DNA of 64,000 bases from Bdellovibrionales bacterium (GTDB taxonomy: Bacteria; Bdellovibrionota; UBA1018): NCBI GenBank assembly GCA_016786465.1, contig JAEUWC010000016.1, forward strand, positions 82,422 through 146,421, read 5' to 3'. The notes below the pieces were generated by a model. The model worked only from the letters and a program-made list of their open reading frames with translations, had not been told where the DNA came from and did no database searches. This document shows positions 36,384 through 45,601 of the stretch, in pieces. The number at the start of each line of letters is the position of its first letter. Position 1 is the first letter of the stretch. Made by a program: the position numbers and the translations under genes.

Positions 36384-37103
36384 ATGTCTTTCGAGAAACC
36401 CGGTATTCTTGGCGGTTTTGTTTACGGCACGGCAGCCCTACTGGCCTCCTGGATGCTTTCAGGATGTCGCTTAGGCAATTATTCTAGCCAACCCATTGAT
36501 AAGGATCCGACTGGCTACTACCAGATCAACGCTGGATCTTTAGGCTTCAGCACCAACGTTCGCGACGGCGCTTTCGCCGCCGCCGTCACGGAAATCCCGC
36601 TAGAAGTGTCAGAAGCGATGGCCAACCCCACGATCCTTCAGGTTCAGGACATGAGCAGCGGTCTATCGGTCATGGGCAGCGTGGATCGCGCCTACCAAGT
36701 TCAATTGGGGAACGATGACACGATTTGGTCGATTCGGTCTCAGGACTTTGGCCCTTTTTGGACCGACGCGAACTGCACGCTGATGAAGTCTTTGGAAATT
36801 GACGGTTCCATCACCCGGTTCACGACACAGCAAAACGGTCCAAGTGGTTTGCCGCTTTCAGGAAAAATGAAAGCCAAGTTCACCGTAATCAATTCCTTGC
36901 AGGGCAGTTGTGCGCAGACAATGGCCGACGTCCAAAGCTGCTACGCGGATCAGGATCTTTGCGGCGGCGCAAATGCCACCGAAAATCAGGATTACCACGA
37001 ATCCATTCGAAGCTACTTTGCGCCGTGGATTAACAGCGGATCCATCAGTGACAGCGAACTTCACAACGTTCGCAGTTTTTCTTTCGAAGCTATTTACGAC
37101 TAG
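36384..37103 (+). CDS. Lipoprotein of unknown function
   Basis: The 239-residue protein has a hydrophobic signal and a lipobox LSGC with Cys28, so it should be a lipoprotein. The mature region has four more Cys (DANCTL, GSCAQ, QSCYAD, DLCGG), likely paired as disulfides, and a beta-rich pattern. No family is recognised. AAAGGACAAAGG lies in front of the ATG. It is divergent from the GMC oxidoreductase across 99 bases and overlaps the pentapeptide gene end by 14 bases. Confidence 0.7.
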   Translation: MSFEKPGILGGFVYGTAALLASWMLSGCRLGNYSSQPIDKDPTGYYQINAGSLGFSTNVRDGAFAAAVTEIPLEVSEAMANPTILQVQDMSSGLSVMGSVDRAYQVQLGNDDTIWSIRSQDFGPFWTDANCTLMKSLEIDGSITRFTTQQNGPSGLPLSGKMKAKFTVINSLQGSCAQTMADVQSCYADQDLCGGANATENQDYHESIRSYFAPWINSGSISDSELHNVRSFSFEAIYD

Positions 37104-37491
37104 GAACGAAAACCATTCCGCGCTTTTCGGCTTCTTTGGCAGGAAAAGGAAGAACCGTGCGTTCATTGTAAACGGCGCCTTCTAAGCGTGCGCCCTTCAC
37201 ATTGGTCAAAAGCATTTTTGCGCCGATCAGGTTTGCCTTGCGTAAGTCAGCGTTTGAAAGATCCGCGCGCGAAAGATTGGCACCTGAAAGATCCGAACCC
37301 GCCAGGTTCTGACCTTTTAATTCTTCACCCCAAAGATCGCCGCAGGATCCTTTGAAGCCTTGTCGCATTCCAGAAAGGCCCTGGCCATTCAGGCAAAGTC
37401 CCTTCGAAGGTTGGTACTTATAAGGTTGGGTCTCGACTGCGTTTGCCGCAAAATTCAAAGTCCCCAAAATAACGATTAGAAAAGTATTCAT
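37090..37491 (-). CDS. Exported pentapeptide-repeat protein
   Basis: The 133-residue product has a signal peptide (TFLIVILGTLNFAANA) and then a short run of pentapeptide repeats of the form A(D/N)LxX: QNLAGSDLSGANLSRADLSN, ADLRKANLIGAKMLL. This forms a right-handed quadrilateral beta helix of about eight to nine turns. Two Cys before the repeats (GLCLNG, GSCGDL) may make a disulfide. Function is unknown, and export means it is not a gyrase-protecting protein of the Qnr type. It is convergent with the 36384 lipoprotein gene. Confidence 0.75.
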   Translation of the reverse strand: MNTFLIVILGTLNFAANAVETQPYKYQPSKGLCLNGQGLSGMRQGFKGSCGDLWGEELKGQNLAGSDLSGANLSRADLSNADLRKANLIGAKMLLTNVKGARLEGAVYNERTVLPFPAKEAEKRGMVFVPSRK

Positions 37492-37596
37492 AGTCTCGCG
37501 TCCTTCTCACCCCAACATGAAGCAAGGGATGGGCCAGGGCCTGCAGTCATTATAAGGGTTCTGAGCCCCAGTGCGCCTAACAGAAGCTTCACACGT

Positions 37597-37611
37597 GTCT
37601 AAAGCTTAGAC
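37597..37611. promoter_or_regulatory. Palindrome before the exported protein cluster
   Basis: GTCTAA-AGC-TTAGAC is a perfect inverted repeat with six-base arms, in the 189-base gap between the pentapeptide gene (minus) and the cluster starting at 37681 (plus). It is 70 bases before that start and could be an operator or a hairpin of the leader. No convincing -10/-35 pair was found nearby. The rest of the gap shows nothing else. Confidence 0.35.
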
Positions 37612-37680
37612 GGCGCTAACCAAAAAAACCCTTTAGTTTCAATAGATTCGATTGGCTTTGCGCTTGCTTCTAGTATCGAC

Positions 37681-38742
37681 ATGGAGACGAGGACCTCATT
37701 GGTTTACGCATTTTTGTGCGCAACTGGATTTACTGCCCCCCTGACCTTCGCCCAGGTACCCTCGCGCTTGATTCAGCGCGACCCCGTCCCTGCCATTGAA
37801 GAACAGCTTAAAAAAATTCCCGGAGCACCGGCAAAGCTCGACCCAAACGAACCGCTTCGCTTTCAATTGGATTCTGAACGTGTGATGGTGATTCGTAACC
37901 GAATCAACCCTCTGAAGATTCTGAAATCCAAGATCAAGATGGAAGGAACCTCGTGCAGCGAAGCCGCTGCTCTGGTTTCAGTGACCTGCACCGCATTCGT
38001 GCCCGTTCAATTCACCGCCGTTGGCCTTTTCTGGGAAAAACACCCTGACCCAAATAGACAGGGGAAACCGGTTCAAATATCGGCAAAACCGAAAACGGGA
38101 GACAGCTTTGAAGTGCCCGCATCGGCCACCTACCTGGTCACGTCCGAATATCAAGCATATCGGGAACTGGGAACGGATCCGGTCTTTTCTCAAAAGTCTG
38201 GATTTAAGTGTTCATCGCTGGATTGGTTTCAGGAAAATTCGATTGATGACAACGGCGCAAAAAAGATGCTGATCTATCGATGGGACTGGGAAAGAAACGA
38301 AAGCAATCCAGAAACCTACGTGAATGAAAACCGTTCCGAATCTGCGGCGATTGAAGTGGTGCTTGAAAAACAAGGCGAACAGATCGTGGTTTCTGAACTT
38401 GCTGCGCTTGGACGGGAAGGAGCATTGAATGATTCACCGATGCCCACGGCCCCAGGCGAGCTTTTTACCTGGGTGATCAAAAGACCCGGAAAAGAATCCT
38501 GTTCCATCAAGTGGGGGGTCAACCAACCGGATCCTGACCTTTTTCAGATTCTTGAACTGCGAGCCGGCATCGAAGGCGTCAACGCTTTAAATGGATCAAA
38601 ACCTTCTGATCCGCTTTCGCTGAAACAGCTGAAAGGTCTTCCGTTTTTGACCACCCGGCTGCTTGGCCGACTAGTGGAAATGGATCCCGAGGAACTTAAG
38701 AAGTTCCGATCCGGTGAGGAGTTCCAAATTGAATACAAGTAG
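37681..38742 (+). CDS. Exported protein of unknown function
   Basis: The 353-residue protein has a signal peptide ending near residue 24 (FCATGFTAPLTFAQ-like; cleavage after TFA). The mature part is mostly beta in pattern, with four Cys (GTSCSEAA, VSVTCTAF, GFKCSS, ESCSIKW) that may pair. No known domain is recognised. Its end overlaps the next gene by about 14 bases, and it starts a run of five same-strand exported proteins, so it probably works with the cytochrome-like product. Confidence 0.65.
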   Translation: METRTSLVYAFLCATGFTAPLTFAQVPSRLIQRDPVPAIEEQLKKIPGAPAKLDPNEPLRFQLDSERVMVIRNRINPLKILKSKIKMEGTSCSEAAALVSVTCTAFVPVQFTAVGLFWEKHPDPNRQGKPVQISAKPKTGDSFEVPASATYLVTSEYQAYRELGTDPVFSQKSGFKCSSLDWFQENSIDDNGAKKMLIYRWDWERNESNPETYVNENRSESAAIEVVLEKQGEQIVVSELAALGREGALNDSPMPTAPGELFTWVIKRPGKESCSIKWGVNQPDPDLFQILELRAGIEGVNALNGSKPSDPLSLKQLKGLPFLTTRLLGRLVEMDPEELKKFRSGEEFQIEYK

Positions 38743-40330
38743 GATTCTTGCCGCGACAGTTTCGATCATTTTGACCCTAAGTCCGCCTGACGCCCGGGCA
38801 TCGGAATCCACAACTCTTTCCGATGCAGCTCGGTTAAGGAAACTCAGTCTATCCGTTCGAGGAACCTTGCCAGCGACTGAAGATTTTAAGGAACTCGAGG
38901 CAGCGCAAAAGGCAGGGACTTCAGAAGAATTCTTTCGTTCAAAGGCTCGCGCTTATTCGCGTTCGGAATACGCATTCGAACGCTTGACCTACCGGCTTAG
39001 GGCACTTTTTCGTCTTCGGCACTCTGAGTATCTGGGCGACCAACAGATGAAGCTGATTCTTGCTTACCGCGAAGGTAAACTGAAAAATGAAGGCTACACA
39101 AAGCTGATCACGATTGGCGAAGATCAGGGAATCGTCGTACCTAGCGTGGATGAAATTCGATTCACCGAAAAAGACACTGCGAACACCCTATTTCTTGATG
39201 TCGCTCGAGGAGCCAAATCCTGGGACGCCATTTTTAATTCAAGGTCATTTCGCTTTGCTGCTGGCCTTTATACCAGCGAAGAAAACTTTTTCGCTGCGGT
39301 CAACCCGCTGATCCCGGTCGGCACGACCTCGATCCTGCGCCGAAATAAAGACTTTCTTTATAACGGCAGTCGCGAATCCTCGAGTTACGGAAAACAGTTG
39401 CGCGAGTTCGTTTTTCATCCAAACGATCCGCGTTTTGCCGGAATCTTTACGACACCACGATTCACGGGACGCTTTAGTACGACGTTCTTGAACCAAAACC
39501 GAGGACGCGCATCCCAACTTTTCCGAACCGGGCTTTGCGATTCGATGACGCCCGTTGTGGTCGTCGATAACGCCCAAACCGAAGAAGTCCTAGCCTTGGC
39601 GAAACCCAAGGCAGAAAGCAGCAACAACGACCTTGTGAACAATGCGCACGCTGCAATTGAAAAGAAGCACGGATCGGATCCACAGTGCGTCGCCTGCCAC
39701 TACAAGCTCGACCCGGCAGGAAAAACTTTTCAAAACAATACGATTGCAGCTTCGGTTTCTGCTTCACCCGGCGCACTGGTCTATAAAGACCAGTCTGGAA
39801 ATTTAATTCATTTGAATGCGCGCGGAATCGGCGATTTGGCCGACCATATGGTCAAGCGACCCGAGTACGCCCAGTGCCAGGTCACCCACCTGTGGAACTG
39901 GTACATCGGTACGGATTTCCCGCTCACTGAGTCTGTCTTGAATGAATTAGTCACCACTTTTGATCAAGTTGGCCGCAAGGCACCCGAAATGGTTCAATAC
40001 CTGGTTTCACGTCCCGAGTTTCGCCAAATTCAGGTGAAAAGCGCAGTCGATCAAGACCCGTTGATGATCGCGCGAACCGAAGTGAAAGACATTCTTAAAC
40101 AATGCTCGGACTGCCACGATAACGTAGGAAACCCGGTTCCACGCTTTCATGAATTTCCGTTGTCGGAAAACCCGGAAGAACACCGTTCTTGGGTCCAGAA
40201 AATTGCAAAGGCAACCCAGGTCGACGATGCCGGAAATTCGTACATGCCCCCGGATTGGTCGGGATGGAAACCTAGCGCGCAAGAACGAAAGAAAATTGAG
40301 AACTGGATCCAGCAGGAGCTTTCAAGATGA
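38729..40330 (+). CDS. Exported DUF1588/DUF1585-like cytochrome c-type protein
   Basis: The 533-residue protein has a signal peptide (LAATVSIILTLSPPDARA) and two CXXCH haem-binding motifs: CVACH at residue 320 in QCVACHYKLDPAGKTF and CSDCH near 459 in KQCSDCHDNVGNPVPRF. The first motif with 'KLDPAGKTF' and the later LADHMVKRPEYAQCQVTHLWNWYIG match the DUF1588/DUF1585 families found with planctomycete-type cytochromes. It is likely a periplasmic electron-carrying protein. TTG at 38729 is preferred because GAGGAG sits seven bases before it; GTG at 38714 is the alternative. Confidence 0.75.
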   Translation: MNTSRILAATVSIILTLSPPDARASESTTLSDAARLRKLSLSVRGTLPATEDFKELEAAQKAGTSEEFFRSKARAYSRSEYAFERLTYRLRALFRLRHSEYLGDQQMKLILAYREGKLKNEGYTKLITIGEDQGIVVPSVDEIRFTEKDTANTLFLDVARGAKSWDAIFNSRSFRFAAGLYTSEENFFAAVNPLIPVGTTSILRRNKDFLYNGSRESSSYGKQLREFVFHPNDPRFAGIFTTPRFTGRFSTTFLNQNRGRASQLFRTGLCDSMTPVVVVDNAQTEEVLALAKPKAESSNNDLVNNAHAAIEKKHGSDPQCVACHYKLDPAGKTFQNNTIAASVSASPGALVYKDQSGNLIHLNARGIGDLADHMVKRPEYAQCQVTHLWNWYIGTDFPLTESVLNELVTTFDQVGRKAPEMVQYLVSRPEFRQIQVKSAVDQDPLMIARTEVKDILKQCSDCHDNVGNPVPRFHEFPLSENPEEHRSWVQKIAKATQVDDAGNSYMPPDWSGWKPSAQERKKIENWIQQELSR

Positions 40331-40893
40331 TCCGAAAAATCATGGCACCCGTTGCAATCATTTTTCTGTCAACAATCGCCGCGGCTCAGGAAAAGGCGAC
40401 ATTTGGCAACACCCATCAAAAGATTCTGACGGGTGAAGAAATCCTACAAATCGTGAATGACCGAATCCCAACGGATTCAAGCTATTTCGGCCAGTTTTGT
40501 TCCGATCTGAAAAAGATCGGGCTGACCAGTCCCATCACCGGGAAACCGGATACCCTGCAACCTTCGCCTATTTTCATTCAGCAGATTGAAGGCTGCCTGA
40601 AAGAAAGAATGCATTACCTGACTGGCCCAATCACACAAATTCCGCGACCGACGGGTGGAACCTTGGACGCCTACAGAGCCTGGCCACAATTGACCCCTGA
40701 TGAAAAGACCATGATGGTCCGTTACCTTCGCGAATTCTGGATCGGCCCATCGGTCGTTTCTGACCCAAAGGCCTTTGACCAAAGAATCGTTAAAATCATG
40801 GATCGGCAAAGATCCGCTTCGTCTGAAAGTTACGGTCACATCCGCAGGGTTACGTCCGAAATCATGAAAACCAGAGAGTTCTTGGTGTACTGA
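40327..40893 (+). CDS. Exported protein of unknown function in redox cluster
   Basis: The 188-residue product has a signal peptide (MAPVAIIFLSTIAAAQ) and a mature helical part with two Cys (FCSDLKK and GCLKER). No haem motif or known domain is seen. The ATG overlaps the stop of the cytochrome-like gene by four bases and its own stop overlaps the DUF1501-like start by one base, so all three are likely translated together and may form one complex. Confidence 0.65.
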   Translation: MIRKIMAPVAIIFLSTIAAAQEKATFGNTHQKILTGEEILQIVNDRIPTDSSYFGQFCSDLKKIGLTSPITGKPDTLQPSPIFIQQIEGCLKERMHYLTGPITQIPRPTGGTLDAYRAWPQLTPDEKTMMVRYLREFWIGPSVVSDPKAFDQRIVKIMDRQRSASSESYGHIRRVTSEIMKTREFLVY

Positions 40894-42245
40894 TGAAACG
40901 TCGCGAATTCGTTGTTCAGATGGGAAAAAGCCTAAGCCTGGTGGTTGCTTCAAAAGCAATCTTGACCCAAGCGGCCTGGGCGAAATCAAAAAACTTACTG
41001 AGCGCGGCAGCCCGACGAATGCAGCTAAATGCTTGGTCAAGCCGGCATCTTTCCCATTTTAGTTTAGCCAATGAAGCGCAAGGACCAGGACACTTTCTGG
41101 TTCTATATGAGCTGGGCGAAGGCGCAGATACCTTGGCGGGTTTAGATCCTAGGATTCACCAGAAGGGCGAAGACGAAAAAGATTTCTTCATTCCCTATCG
41201 TTCTGAAGAAAGAATTCGGTTTGGAGAATCATTCTTGGGACCCGCGGCTTCCCCTTTGATGCCCCACCTTGCTGACATCGGCGTGGTCAACGGGATCATG
41301 ATGTATCGCGACGTGGGACACGAAAGCCTTTCAAACTTTTTGGCCAGCGGAAACCCCAGCGGAATGAATCCCCGCATGAGTTCCGCGCTGAGTTTCTGCG
41401 AACACCGGGGCCATGGTGGCGTGATGGTCAACGGAACCAGTGATCCAAGTCCATCCCCAGTTCAGCAGACCAGCTTGTTTGATTTAAGTAACGGGTCGCT
41501 GATTCAGGACTACCAGCAGATCAAGGATTCAATCTTGGAAGAAGACGGATCATCGAACGACTACTTTTCGGAATTAGTGAAAAAGCTGGGTGTCGTCGCT
41601 AGCGCCGCCGATCAGATGAGCCGAATCAAATCCCAGATTGACGCCCAGAATCCCGGAATTCGATCCGAACATGCTTGGCTTGCCGCCGCTTTCGCTTCAG
41701 GCTTTTCGATGCAAGCTAACTTACTACCCAATTCGGACGCTCCGACTTTGGATTCGCATTCCAACTATGAAGCCGATCACGCAACCGCCCAAGTCGCGTC
41801 TTGGCAGTACCTTGCTGACATCATGACTTTGTTTAAAAAAGTCCCCTACGGAAGCGGCAGCCTTTTTGATCACACCACCTTCATGGCTTACAACGAATTT
41901 TCCAGAACGCCCTACCTGAATGCGGCAGCAGGAAAAGACCATAACCCGCTGACGAACTCGGTGCTATTGGCAGGCAAGGGCGTCCAAGGCGGCGTGGTCG
42001 TGGGTGAAAGTCAGATCATCACCCGCGGAAAAAGTGTGGTGAACGAAGCCCTTCACATTGCCAAGCCCTTTGACTTTGAATCGCAGTCGGCCGTTGCGGC
42101 TGCGGGCAAAGGCCAAAAATTCATTGATCCGACGAACGTCGCCGCGACGATCGCTCAGATCTTTAAAAATTCGTTAGCTCCGGGGTCTTTCTTCGAACCG
42201 GTGGCGGCGAGTGTCCCTTACTTGAAAAAGATCTTAAAATCCTAG
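40893..42245 (+). CDS. Tat-exported DUF1501/DUF1552-like protein
   Basis: The 450-residue product starts MKRREFVVQMGKSLSLVVASK, a twin-arginine signal (RREFVV), with cleavage near AAWA. The body follows the DUF1501/DUF1552 group: FLVLYELGEGADTLAGLDPR, LADIGVVNGIMMYRDVGHESL, FCEHRGHGGVMVNG, HTTFMAYNEFSRTP. The FMAYNEFSRTP element resembles the 'v...sEFGRTp' motif of this family. Tat export implies folding or cofactor binding in the cytoplasm. DUF1501/1552 genes are often next to cytochrome-like DUF1588 genes, as here. Function is not known for any member. Confidence 0.75.
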   Translation: MKRREFVVQMGKSLSLVVASKAILTQAAWAKSKNLLSAAARRMQLNAWSSRHLSHFSLANEAQGPGHFLVLYELGEGADTLAGLDPRIHQKGEDEKDFFIPYRSEERIRFGESFLGPAASPLMPHLADIGVVNGIMMYRDVGHESLSNFLASGNPSGMNPRMSSALSFCEHRGHGGVMVNGTSDPSPSPVQQTSLFDLSNGSLIQDYQQIKDSILEEDGSSNDYFSELVKKLGVVASAADQMSRIKSQIDAQNPGIRSEHAWLAAAFASGFSMQANLLPNSDAPTLDSHSNYEADHATAQVASWQYLADIMTLFKKVPYGSGSLFDHTTFMAYNEFSRTPYLNAAAGKDHNPLTNSVLLAGKGVQGGVVVGESQIITRGKSVVNEALHIAKPFDFESQSAVAAAGKGQKFIDPTNVAATIAQIFKNSLAPGSFFEPVAASVPYLKKILKS

Positions 42246-42253
42246 GAGCAAAT

Positions 42254-42544
42254 ATGAAGAAAGTTTTGATCGTAGCCTTGATGACATTGACCCCTGCCGC
42301 AGCTTGGGCGCAATCGCCCGATCCTCTTCCGACGATCAACGAGTATTCTTGCGATTGTACGGATGCAACCGGTGAATCGTCTTCATTGGGAAGTGTGCAG
42401 ATTCAAGTCGATGGCCATTCATCTGAATCCGACATCGAAGCTTCAGGCGACCGCGCTTGCAAGCAAAAGTACGGCGCCGACAGCCTGAATGAAGTCAAAG
42501 TAAAAACCGGCACCTGTTCTCAGTCGTTGGTCGACGAAGAATAA
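42254..42544 (+). CDS. Small exported Cys-containing protein
   Basis: The 96-residue product has a signal peptide ending AWAQ (LIVALMTLTPAAAWA) and a mature part of about 75 residues with CDCTD, ACKQK and GTCSQS, giving four Cys that may form two disulfides. The sequence is unlike anything I know. The ATG has GGAGC upstream. It follows the DUF1501-like gene by eight bases and overlaps the opposite MFS gene by 25 bases, so it likely ends the cluster. Confidence 0.6.
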   Translation: MKKVLIVALMTLTPAAAWAQSPDPLPTINEYSCDCTDATGESSSLGSVQIQVDGHSSESDIEASGDRACKQKYGADSLNEVKVKTGTCSQSLVDEE

Positions 42545-43800
42545 GCCGCGCGATAATTCCAGAACGGACGCAGCCAGATCGTCAAACCTACGATTACGGC
42601 AACGGATACTAGCGCACCCATTCCGAAAGTGGTTCGGATCCCGTACGTGCCTGACATCGCTCCCAAAAGCGTGCCCCCCAGAAGGGGGCCTGACATGTAG
42701 CTGGCCATTTCGACGGCAGCTAAGCGGGATCGAATCCGATCCGGAATGGTTTCGTTCCAAATTCGGCTTCGGAAAATTCCAGACACCATGTCGTATCCGC
42801 CAGCGACGGCCAAAAAGAAAAGGGCTGAAAATACAGAATCGACCTGGGCCATGATGCCGATTGCGACCGACCAGCCGATGGCACCAATCACCACCGCGCG
42901 TCCGTGAAACCTTGCCCGCGAAGCCCAGCCACTGAAAATACTGACACACATCGCGCCAAACCCCGTGGCAGCGTAGTACCAGCCCAGAACTTTTTCGCTG
43001 GAAGCCCCCGCCCAAGTCGCCGGAAGCGTGAAGATCCCGTTCTTGGCCATTTCGGGAAAAAGAGCATGCGGGAATGTGAAAATCATCGAAGCGATATCGA
43101 CCAAGTAAGATCCCAATAAAACGCGATCTTTCCTGGCATAGTGAAAACCTTCGATCCATTCCGAAATCTTTGGGCGGCCAACCGAAGCGCCTTCTGCGCG
43201 AAAACTTCCCTGCACCCGAAAAAGAAAGAAAAGGCCGATGACAAAACTTGCAGCGTCAATCAGATAGCTGACTGACAGTCCAAAGGTGGCCAGGATCACA
43301 CCCGCAATAGCCGGACCGATCAAAAGCGCGACTGTCCCCCTAAGCCCATTCCAAGAAGCAACGGCCCCTAGAAGATCTTTGGGAACCAGGCGGGGCATCA
43401 GCGCATCAAAAGCCGGACGATGCATTCCGTCAAACCATCCGGAAGCTGCCGCCAATGCTAAAACCCAGGAAACCCCCATGCGGTTTTCAGCGACGAAATA
43501 AAGTCCAAGCGAAATCAAACCCAAACATCCTTCCATCCAAAGAAGGTAGCGCCTGCGGTCCACCCGATCCGCGATCGGTGCCGCAACAAATCCTGCAACC
43601 GTCAATGGAACCAGGCGAAATCCGCCCAACAAGCCCACCCAGAAAGACGACCCCGTCAGTTCGTAGACTTGAAACCCCAAAGCGACCATCGTGATGGAAG
43701 ACCCTAGCGACGAAACCCATTGCCCGATAAAGACCCGGCGATAATTCGGGTGGTCAACCAAAGGACGCGCGTCGGGTAACCACTTCTTGATTCGCTTCAT
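42520..43800 (-). CDS. MFS transporter (EntS-like)
   Basis: The 426-residue protein has about twelve hydrophobic segments and MFS-type loops: VFIGQWVSSLGSSITMVALGFQVYELTGSS near the start, AAPIADRVDRRRYLLWMEG in the 2-3 loop with the D-R-x-x-R/K-x-x motif, and RMR-type RIRSRLAAVEMASYMSGPLLGGTLLG in the second half. It resembles the EntS/MFS_3 group of exporters for siderophores and drugs. The substrate is unknown. It is divergent from rdgB (25 bases apart) and convergent with the 42254 gene. Confidence 0.8.
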   Translation of the reverse strand: MKRIKKWLPDARPLVDHPNYRRVFIGQWVSSLGSSITMVALGFQVYELTGSSFWVGLLGGFRLVPLTVAGFVAAPIADRVDRRRYLLWMEGCLGLISLGLYFVAENRMGVSWVLALAAASGWFDGMHRPAFDALMPRLVPKDLLGAVASWNGLRGTVALLIGPAIAGVILATFGLSVSYLIDAASFVIGLFFLFRVQGSFRAEGASVGRPKISEWIEGFHYARKDRVLLGSYLVDIASMIFTFPHALFPEMAKNGIFTLPATWAGASSEKVLGWYYAATGFGAMCVSIFSGWASRARFHGRAVVIGAIGWSVAIGIMAQVDSVFSALFFLAVAGGYDMVSGIFRSRIWNETIPDRIRSRLAAVEMASYMSGPLLGGTLLGAMSGTYGIRTTFGMGALVSVAVIVGLTIWLRPFWNYRAAYSSSTND

Positions 43801-43825
43801 TTCCTAGCTAGAATGATTCGTAACT

Positions 43826-44485
43826 ATGCGCTTAGCCAATAAAATCATCCTTGCATCCCTGAACAACGACAAGCTTTTCGAATTCCGCGACCTTTTGAAA
43901 GCGCATGCCGCTGCAGTTGGCGACATCGACCTGGTTTCAGCAGAAGCCGTGCTTCGAAACCCAGAAAAACTGGGCATGGTCGAAAATCACAACACCTATC
44001 TTGAAAACGCGACTGCCAAGGCCCGACTTTGTAATCACGGATCACACTATCCTTCGCTTTCAGATGATTCCGGTCTTGAAGTGGCAGCCCTTCAGGGCAA
44101 GCCCGGTGTCCGCAGCCATCGTTACGCGAAAATTCCTGCCGGCCAAATTTCGTCGCGCATGAATCAAGACAAGGCAAACATCGACCAGTTGCTGACTGAA
44201 ATGAAGGGCAAGTCGGATCGTTCGGCCAAGTTCGTTTGTGCACTTAGCCTGGTGATCGAAGGAATTCTGGTTCACGCCACCGGAACCTTGGAAGGCACGA
44301 TCGCCGAAAGCCCCAAGGGCGAAAATGGCTTTGGCTATGATTCGGTCTTTGTCCCATCGGGTTCTAGCAAAACCTTGGCTGAAATGACGATGTCGGAAAA
44401 GAACGGGATTTCTCACCGAAAGCTGGCTTTAGACCGCTTGATTTTGGAAATCCGCGCGCGCGGAATCGTTTTCGCTAAGCCGTAA
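43826..44485 (+). CDS. rdgB: RdgB/HAM1 family non-canonical purine NTP pyrophosphatase
   Basis: RdgB hydrolyses dITP, XTP and similar damaged purine nucleotides to keep them out of DNA. The 219-residue product has the family motifs ASLNNDKLFEFRDLL, YPSLSDDSGLEVAALQGKPGVRSHRYA (metal and base contacts), NGFGYDSVFVPSG and ISHRKLALDRL. The sequence is close to standard length. No other repair gene is adjacent. It converges on the DUF218 gene with a REP-like element between them. Confidence 0.93.
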   Translation: MRLANKIILASLNNDKLFEFRDLLKAHAAAVGDIDLVSAEAVLRNPEKLGMVENHNTYLENATAKARLCNHGSHYPSLSDDSGLEVAALQGKPGVRSHRYAKIPAGQISSRMNQDKANIDQLLTEMKGKSDRSAKFVCALSLVIEGILVHATGTLEGTIAESPKGENGFGYDSVFVPSGSSKTLAEMTMSEKNGISHRKLALDRLILEIRARGIVFAKP

Positions 44486-44503
44486 AGGTGCCTGCTACTT
44501 TAG
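44483..44503. repeat. REP-like palindrome, copy A
   Basis: TAAAGGTGCCTGCTACTTTAG begins with the rdgB stop codon and contains the TAA (reverse) stop of the DUF218 gene. The arms AAAGGTGC and GCTACTTT pair imperfectly. A near-identical sequence lies at 49998-50021, also overlapping a stop codon between convergent genes. It may serve as a bidirectional terminator or be a dispersed REP. Confidence 0.65.
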
Positions 44504-45180
44504 GGCGTCCAAAAGGTCCTGTAGCCCAACCATTTGAAGTATTCGCTTAAGGTCACTTCGATTCCGTGAATGGACCGCCGCCATTCTTCGGGCTCGAAGG
44601 GTTCCTGGTACACCGATGCGGTGTCAATCTGCATTCCCAGTTCACGTTCCCACAAAATTCGTTCAAAAATGAAACGCGCGCGACGCATGTGGTATCGCGA
44701 CGTCACCAAAAGCAAGCGCTTCCATTTTCTTTCACGCGCAAACCTTTCGAAGACTTCTGCGTTTTCTTCCGTATTCGTGCTTTCGGTTTCAATCACGACC
44801 TGATCCGACCGAATCGCATCGCGAACCCCACGACGAAGCTGCTTGGACAATGTCGCAAAAACCGTGGTCTTGCCCATTCCTGAAAAATACAAGACCGGAA
44901 GTTTTTCACCCTTCAACTGTTCCCAGTAGCGGTACCAAATGTCGCCCGCGACCGAAATTCGGCCGCGCCCGCCGCCCAGGCAAACGATCACATCGACATC
45001 CGGAAGATTCACGCCATCGAAGCTGTCTTGGTACTCGTAAATTTCTCCTCCCGAAATCAGTGAAAAGCTGACGCCGCCCAAAAGTACGCCCACCAAGACC
45101 CAAAGCAAGGGAACCAGCCTTTCAGCCAGGCGAATTCTTTTGGCAAAATTTTTCAGTGCGGTTGCGATTTTCGATTTCAA
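44500..45180 (-). CDS. DUF218 (YdcF-like) membrane protein
   Basis: The 226-residue protein has one membrane segment near residues 23-45 ([21 protein letters not shown]) and a DUF218 domain: [75 protein letters not shown]. This family includes ElyC/SanA/YdcF proteins tied to envelope polysaccharide or peptidoglycan. Its start overlaps the ridA stop, so it is in the maeB-ridA-DUF218 operon. Substrate is unknown. Confidence 0.85.
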   Translation of the reverse strand: MKSKIATALKNFAKRIRLAERLVPLLWVLVGVLLGGVSFSLISGGEIYEYQDSFDGVNLPDVDVIVCLGGGRGRISVAGDIWYRYWEQLKGEKLPVLYFSGMGKTTVFATLSKQLRRGVRDAIRSDQVVIETESTNTEENAEVFERFARERKWKRLLLVTSRYHMRRARFIFERILWERELGMQIDTASVYQEPFEPEEWRRSIHGIEVTLSEYFKWLGYRTFWTP

Positions 45181-45563
45181 AGCGCTGCGATCACTTCGAT
45201 TTCAACCAAGACGTCCTTGGGCAGACGCGAAACTTCCACGGTCGAACGGGCCGGGGGCGTTCCCTTAAAGGACTGCCCGTAGATTTCATTCACTTTTGGA
45301 AAGTCGCCCATCGACTTCAGAAAAATCGTCGTCTTAACGACCTGATCAAAGCTGGCCGATCCAGCTTCCAAAACCGCGGCGATATTCTTCATGACTTGCC
45401 GGGTCTGGGTTTCAACATCTTGACCCACAATGGTTCCGTTTGCAGGATCCAAGGCGATCTGTCCCGAACAGAACAGAAAGTTGCCGCTTCGAATCGCCTG
45501 GCTGTAAGGGCCAATCGGTGCGGGAGCATTCTTCGACAAGATGGGTTCTTTGCTTTTGGACAT
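45177..45563 (-). CDS. ridA: RidA family enamine/imine deaminase
   Basis: RidA removes reactive 2-aminoacrylate made by PLP enzymes. The 128-residue product has [35 protein letters not shown] and [23 protein letters not shown], including the conserved Arg and the C-terminal Glu of the trimer active site. Length is normal. It sits between malic enzyme and the DUF218 gene in one direction, 38 bases after maeB. Confidence 0.92.
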   Translation of the reverse strand: MSKSKEPILSKNAPAPIGPYSQAIRSGNFLFCSGQIALDPANGTIVGQDVETQTRQVMKNIAAVLEAGSASFDQVVKTTIFLKSMGDFPKVNEIYGQSFKGTPPARSTVEVSRLPKDVLVEIEVIAAL

Positions 45564-45601
45564 TGGGGCTCCTTTGTTAATGGCTGCTTTGCGTGCCTGC
45601 T

